Source: a virus. From it: 25,338 nt of DNA. Positions 23,533 through 25,338 of the stretch are shown in pieces; position 1 is the first letter of the stretch, and every line of letters starts with the position of its first letter. The DNA is taken from positions 1-25,338 of the IMG/VR virus record IMGVR_UViG_3300044213_000138. One strand, given 5' to 3'. The translations under genes and the position numbers were made by a program. The notes under the pieces are model-generated. The model was given only the letters and a program-made list of their open reading frames with translations. It searched no databases and was not told the origin of the DNA.

Positions 23533-25338
23533 ATGTCTAATTACAATCCAGCAAATACATTTACAACACTAGGTTACGCCAACACCTTTGGCGATTGGGT
23601 AGTCACAACCAATAACTTAGTAAACCAAAACAATGATTTGGCGGCAAACAACTTTTATAAAGCTTCAGGTACTATGTACTTGGAAGACGCCACATTAGGT
23701 TTACAAGTATCGAACAATGCAATTGTTGGTGGTCAAATCCAATCATTAGGTATCGGTTCTGGTGTTTACGTACAAAACAACTTGGTTGTTGGTGGTCAAG
23801 CTTACTATACCAACACAACAACTTCAATATTCACATCAGGCGCAGTATCGGTTGGAGGACAATTAACCGCCAACGGTACAGGTTATGGTCTAAACGTTGC
23901 AAATAATTCTTTGTTGAATGGAACACTATATGTTCTAGGAACAGGCAACTTTGGTAGTAACGTATATGTTTCTGGTGGAACATTCCTTTCTAACACATTG
24001 TCTGTAACAGGCAATACCAGCATTTCAAATACCATTTATGTGACAAAAGATGGTAATTTCTCTGCAAACGTTAACATTACAGGTAATACAAACGCAGAAT
24101 TGTACTTAAATGTATCACAAGACATTAAAGCACAAGCATCTTTGTATGTTGCCAACAATGCAATCGTAACAGGCAACTATGTAACACCTAATACAGTTTT
24201 CTCTAACGTTGTTCAAGCAAACAATAGTGTTAATACCGCAATCGTATCTGCAACAAATGGTGTATATGGCAACTACCTACAAGGTAATACCAGCATCAAC
24301 ACACCAACCATATACAGTAACGCACATCAGTCAAATACAAGCATAAATACCGCAACTATTTCTGCAACCACCACTGTGTTTGGTAACAGTATCAATGCTA
24401 ACACATCAGTTTACACTCCAGTTGTACAAGCAAACAATACTGTTAACACTTCTGTTGTGTCTGCAACAACTACAGTGATTGGTAATAGTGTTAACGCCAA
24501 CACAGCTGTGTATACTCCAGTTGTACAATCAAATAACGCTGTCAACACTGCAATTGTATCAGCAACCAACACAGTATTCAGTAATAGTGTTAATGCTAAT
24601 ACAATTGTTTACACACCAACTGTACAAGCAAACAGTCTTGTTAACACAGCAGTAGTCAATACACAAACTGTGTCAGTAACAGGAACATCGTACCTGAACA
24701 ACGTTACTGCAAATAGCAATATTACATCAAAAAATACAGCTAACGTTACAAACGATATGTTCGTTGGTGGTAATTTGTATGCAAACAACAACATAAACGT
24801 AACACCAACTGGTAGAATAAATGCAACCAACATTGCATTTGTTGAATTTGGTGGTTCCGGTGCAGGTCTAGTTAATACACAATCACTATCTGTTGGTGCA
24901 GGCGGTTTGTCTGTTGGTGGTAACTTTGTAATTAATGGAACCACAGTATATAACACAAACCAATTCACGTTGAGTGCTGCAACACCAAGTCCATCAACAG
25001 CTTCATTTAATGTCTATAGAGTAAGTAACGCAAACGCTTCAATACAATGGTCAGAATCTAACAAGTACTGGTCTACAAGTGATGTTGCAACAGGACTATA
25101 CTACAGAGTATTGACAGATTACTGGAAGAGCGATTCTCAATATCTAGCAAGTTCTTCAAACGTTGCCTCATCAATGGCAGTGTATAACTTGAATCAAAAC
25201 TTGTTAGCTAACGTTACATCAATCAATAGTAGCATCAACACAAACGTCAACTCACTGAACGCAGCAATTAGTGCTAACGTTGCAACCATTAACGGTTCTA
25301 TTACTTCAAACGTCAATACACTAACAACATCAATTAAC
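23533..25338 (+). CDS. Repetitive tail fibre or virion structural protein (runs off right edge)
   Basis: An open frame of 602 codons from the ATG at 23533 reaches the window end without a stop, so the protein is incomplete. It starts MSNYNPANTFTTLGYANTFG, followed by DWVVTTNNLVNQNNDLAANN. Most of it is Asn/Thr/Val/Ser-rich with short beta repeats (NNLVVGGQ, LSVTGNTSISNTIYVT, VGGNLYANNNINV) as in beta-helical or beta-prism fibre shafts. Residues about 229-378 hold a 33-residue tandem repeat. Near 488-540 a different segment appears (VYRVSNANASIQWSESNKYW, then GLYYRVLTDYWKSD), after which Asn/Ser/Val repeats resemble a trimeric coiled coil. It probably makes a host-contact fibre; receptor and exact T4 equivalent are unknown. 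Only a weak ribosome site (AGAAAG) precedes the ATG. Confidence 0.83.
   Translation, partial: MSNYNPANTFTTLGYANTFGDWVVTTNNLVNQNNDLAANNFYKASGTMYLEDATLGLQVSNNAIVGGQIQSLGIGSGVYVQNNLVVGGQAYYTNTTTSIFTSGAVSVGGQLTANGTGYGLNVANNSLLNGTLYVLGTGNFGSNVYVSGGTFLSNTLSVTGNTSISNTIYVTKDGNFSANVNITGNTNAELYLNVSQDIKAQASLYVANNAIVTGNYVTPNTVFSNVVQANNSVNTAIVSATNGVYGNYLQGNTSINTPTIYSNAHQSNTSINTATISATTTVFGNSINANTSVYTPVVQANNTVNTSVVSATTTVIGNSVNANTAVYTPVVQSNNAVNTAIVSATNTVFSNSVNANTIVYTPTVQANSLVNTAVVNTQTVSVTGTSYLNNVTANSNITSKNTANVTNDMFVGGNLYANNNINVTPTGRINATNIAFVEFGGSGAGLVNTQSLSVGAGGLSVGGNFVINGTTVYNTNQFTLSAATPSPSTASFNVYRVSNANASIQWSESNKYWSTSDVATGLYYRVLTDYWKSDSQYLASSSNVASSMAVYNLNQNLLANVTSINSSINTNVNSLNAAISANVATINGSITSNVNTLTTSIN
24217..24660 (+). 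repeat. Tandem 99-bp (33-residue) repeats within the fibre gene
   Basis: Four units start at 24217 (long form, 114 bp), 24331, 24430 and 24529, with a partial fifth at 24628. The 33-residue unit reads like NNTVNTSVVSATTTVIGNS followed by VNANTAVYTPVVQ. The units keep the reading frame and differ at many bases, so they are diverged copies. The longer first unit looks like one repeat plus an extra half-module. Confidence 0.75.

Noticed and set aside
24217-24660. CRISPR-like array
   Set aside because: The repeats are contiguous, keep the reading frame, have no spacers and encode a regular protein motif.
24609-24968. 119-residue open frame on the minus strand within the fibre gene
   Set aside because: This is antisense to a repetitive Asn/Thr/Val coding region, which avoids stop codons on the opposite strand. 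It has no ribosome site or recognisable motif.

Overview
The window is a block of virion structural genes from a T4-like contractile-tailed phage (class Caudoviricetes). I can name most genes by comparison with the T4 baseplate and tail set: gp26, gp51-like, gp54-like, gp4, gp48, gp53, gp27-like, gp5, gp25, gp6, gp7 and gp8. The DNA is AT-rich. The gp5 has no lysozyme domain. There are very large, Thr/Asn/Ser/Gly-rich baseplate and fibre proteins, a DUF4815-type giant protein and a small 2-oxoglutarate/Fe(II) oxygenase. This fits the aquatic T4-like lineage (cyanophages and pelagiphage-type myoviruses) better than enteric T4. The host cannot be fixed from this window.

Layout. Bases 1-4480 are one leftward gene train: gp4 nuclease, a gp2-like protein, a gp54-type tail-tube protein, gp26, a gp51-like reading frame, a tail lysozyme with a GH19 domain, and the start of a coiled-coil protein that runs off the left edge. 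Bases 4516-25338 are one rightward train: gp48, gp53, gp27-like, gp5, gp25, gp6, gp7, gp8, a 2355-residue DUF4815 protein, a 74-residue coiled coil, a 2OG oxygenase, and a repetitive fibre protein that runs off the right edge. The two trains diverge from a 35-bp region holding a perfect T4-type late promoter octamer. Genes are packed tightly, with many TAATG stop/start overlaps.

How the genes work together. gp27-like and gp5 form the central hub and membrane-piercing spike. gp6, gp7, gp25, gp53 and gp8 form the wedges. gp48 and gp54 cap the baseplate and start the tail tube. gp26 and gp51 are hub-assembly factors. gp4 and the gp2-like protein complete and protect the filled head. The GH19 protein probably digests peptidoglycan during entry, in place of the missing gp5 lysozyme domain. 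The giant DUF4815 protein and the right-hand fibre protein probably form the baseplate periphery and host-contact parts.

Most interesting observations: (1) gp26 and the gp51-like frame look joined by a programmed -1 ribosomal frameshift, with tandem slippery heptamers, an upstream Shine-Dalgarno-like stimulator, and no normal start codon for the second frame. This resembles the lambda G/GT tail-chaperone arrangement. (2) The gp7 stop is followed, in the same frame, by 24 protein-like codons and then a 24-residue ORF with the N-terminal signature of phage structural proteins. This looks like a deletion scar or a readthrough extension. (3) One Gly/Tyr-rich beta module recurs in gp6, gp7, gp8 and the giant protein. 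(4) Several starts lack a Shine-Dalgarno and instead carry an AATAAATA-type octamer a few bases upstream. I saw no tRNA or rRNA genes, CRISPR arrays, insertion sequences or integrases.
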